Origin: Bacillota bacterium
GTDB lineage: Bacteria > Bacillota > Clostridia > Tissierellales > Sedimentibacteraceae
Direction: 5' to 3'
DNA: 64,000 bases
Assembly (NCBI GenBank): GCA_023386345.1
Contig: JAEWJT010000016.1
Location: 310,001-374,000 of the forward strand
Made by a program: the position numbers and the translations under genes. The notes under the pieces were generated by a model. The model ran no database searches and was not told where the DNA came from. It worked only from the letters and a program-made list of their open reading frames with translations. Positions 63,152 through 64,000 of this stretch are shown in pieces; positions within the stretch are counted from its first letter, which is position 1; each line of letters starts with the position of its first letter.

Positions 63152-64000
63152 ATGAACAGATTATTTGAAATAGTATATATCTTGCTAGAAAAAAGAAACA
63201 TTACCGCTAATTATTTAGCCGAACATTTTGAGGTATCGGTACGGACTATATATAGAGATATTGAAACATTAAGCATGGCTGGAATACCTATATATGCTAC
63301 TAGAGGCAAAAATGGTGGAATTTCAATTATGGATAATTTTGTTTTTGAGAAAAGCATTGTTTCTAGTGATGAACAAATGCAAATATTATCTGCCCTTCAA
63401 AGTATTCAAGAAGCTGATAAAAGCAATAGCTATAGTGCCTTGTCAAAATTATGCGCAATATTTAAGATAGAAAATCCAAATTGGGTGTCTATTGATTTTT
63501 CTGATTGGAGCTATCATCAACAGGAGTTGTTTTCAATATTAAAAAGTGCAATTTTAACAAAGCATGTTATAAGGTTTGATTATTATAGCAAATATGGACA
63601 GCTTACCAGCCGAGATGTTGAGCCGATACAGCTTTGGTTAAAGGGTAATATGTGGTTTCTAAAAGCATATTGCAGAGAAAAGAATTCGGTTAGAGTTTTT
63701 AAACTAACACGAATAAAAGAAGTAAAATACCTTGAAGAAAGATTTGAATTAAAAGATTTACATAATGAGAGTGAAGTTCTTTTTTGGGAAAAGAAAACTG
63801 AAAACATGATTTCATTTTCAATGTGGATAGATAAATGTATGGCATATAGAGTTTTCGATTCATTTGATGAAAATCAGATAGAGCGCAATGATGACGGAAG
63901 CTTCACTGTATCTGCATATTTTCCTTTGGATGAATGGGTATATGGAACAATTCTATCATATGGAAATTACGCAAAAATTATCTCGCCGGATTTTTTAAAA
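63152..64000 (+). CDS. WYL-domain transcriptional regulator, cut by the window end
   Basis: The frame is open from the ATG at 63152 to the last base, 283 codons, so the C-terminus is missing. The N-terminal HTH_11 domain reads ILLEKRNITANYLAEHFEVSVRTIYRDIETLSMAGIPI, and a WYL domain follows (VIRFDYYSKYGQLTSRDVEPIQLWLKGNMWFLKAYCREK). WYL regulators respond to small ligands or nucleic acids. It is adjacent to the Eis-like gene and may control it. Confidence 0.88.
   Translation, partial: MNRLFEIVYILLEKRNITANYLAEHFEVSVRTIYRDIETLSMAGIPIYATRGKNGGISIMDNFVFEKSIVSSDEQMQILSALQSIQEADKSNSYSALSKLCAIFKIENPNWVSIDFSDWSYHQQELFSILKSAILTKHVIRFDYYSKYGQLTSRDVEPIQLWLKGNMWFLKAYCREKNSVRVFKLTRIKEVKYLEERFELKDLHNESEVLFWEKKTENMISFSMWIDKCMAYRVFDSFDENQIERNDDGSFTVSAYFPLDEWVYGTILSYGNYAKIISPDFLK

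Noticed and set aside
1..64000. CRISPR arrays, tRNA or rRNA genes
   Set aside because: No regularly spaced repeats and no tRNA/rRNA-like sequence was recognised by eye; small RNAs cannot be excluded without covariance search.

Overview
The window is AT-rich (roughly 30% GC by eye), gene-dense DNA from a low-GC Firmicute, most likely an anaerobic member of the class Clostridia (Peptostreptococcaceae/Tissierellales-like, inferred). Supporting signs are strong AAGGAGG-type ribosome sites, TTG/GTG starts, rho-independent hairpins after most operons, a TM1266-type hydrogenase-associated regulator, an LPXTG surface protein and a Gram-positive type of flavin-based electron-export locus. No rRNA, tRNA or CRISPR array was recognised. 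There is one insertion-sequence relic.

Layout. 1-3.3 kb: a partial gene, a sensorless histidine kinase and hflK/hflC. 3.4-7 kb: a heterodimeric ABC exporter whose two subunits show complementary ATP-site degeneration. 7-11 kb: a degenerate biotin-ligase homologue, dusB, greA and lysS. 11.1-13.9 kb: a small accessory island with a YhdJ-like DNA methyltransferase, its presumed restriction enzyme, an IS256-family transposase relic and a Cys/Arg-rich repeat protein. 14-17.5 kb: a NitT/TauT-type importer with a TM1266-like regulator behind an attenuator-like leader, and a GNAT. 17.6-24.3 kb: trkA/trkH potassium uptake, a MazG-like protein, carD, a PIN/TRAM membrane protein, and DUF421 and DUF4363 proteins. 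24.4-32 kb: a 1473-residue protein joining a helical-repeat body to a nucleotidylyltransferase and a phosphoribosyltransferase-like domain, followed by a 7TM-DISM sensor kinase and a SARP-type response regulator. 32.2-37.1 kb: a 1648-residue LPETG adhesin. 37-39.6 kb: small membrane proteins, a radical SAM protein and a P-loop protein. 39.6-44 kb: the shikimate genes aroF-aroB-aroA-aroC. 44-46.3 kb: an ABC-2 exporter. 46.7-54.1 kb: a complete extracellular electron transfer (EET) locus: ndh2, dmkB, dmkA, eetA, eetB, a duplicated-domain pplA and an apbE/fmnB flavinyltransferase. 54.2-59.5 kb: murC, tsaE, tsaB, rimI, a VanY-type peptidase and tsaD. 59.5-59.75 kb: a cluster of DnaA boxes. 59.8-64 kb: an ABC-F protein, an Eis-like acetyltransferase and a WYL regulator cut by the window end.

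How the genes work together. In the EET locus, Ndh2 would pass electrons from NADH to a demethylmenaquinone pool made by DmkA/DmkB, and on through EetA/EetB to a surface lipoprotein flavinylated by ApbE. The divergent aro genes make chorismate, the precursor of the naphthoquinone ring. The tsa genes make the t6A tRNA modification.

The most unusual signals are: (i) three copies of a leader element, AAAGGA-3 nt-GCACC-variable part-TAGGTGC-11/12 nt-ATG, which places a closed stem between the ribosome site and the start codon of three unrelated genes; (ii) the multidomain protein with its own two-component system; (iii) the DnaA-box cluster away from any dnaA gene; and (iv) the attenuator-like leader of the TM1266 operon.
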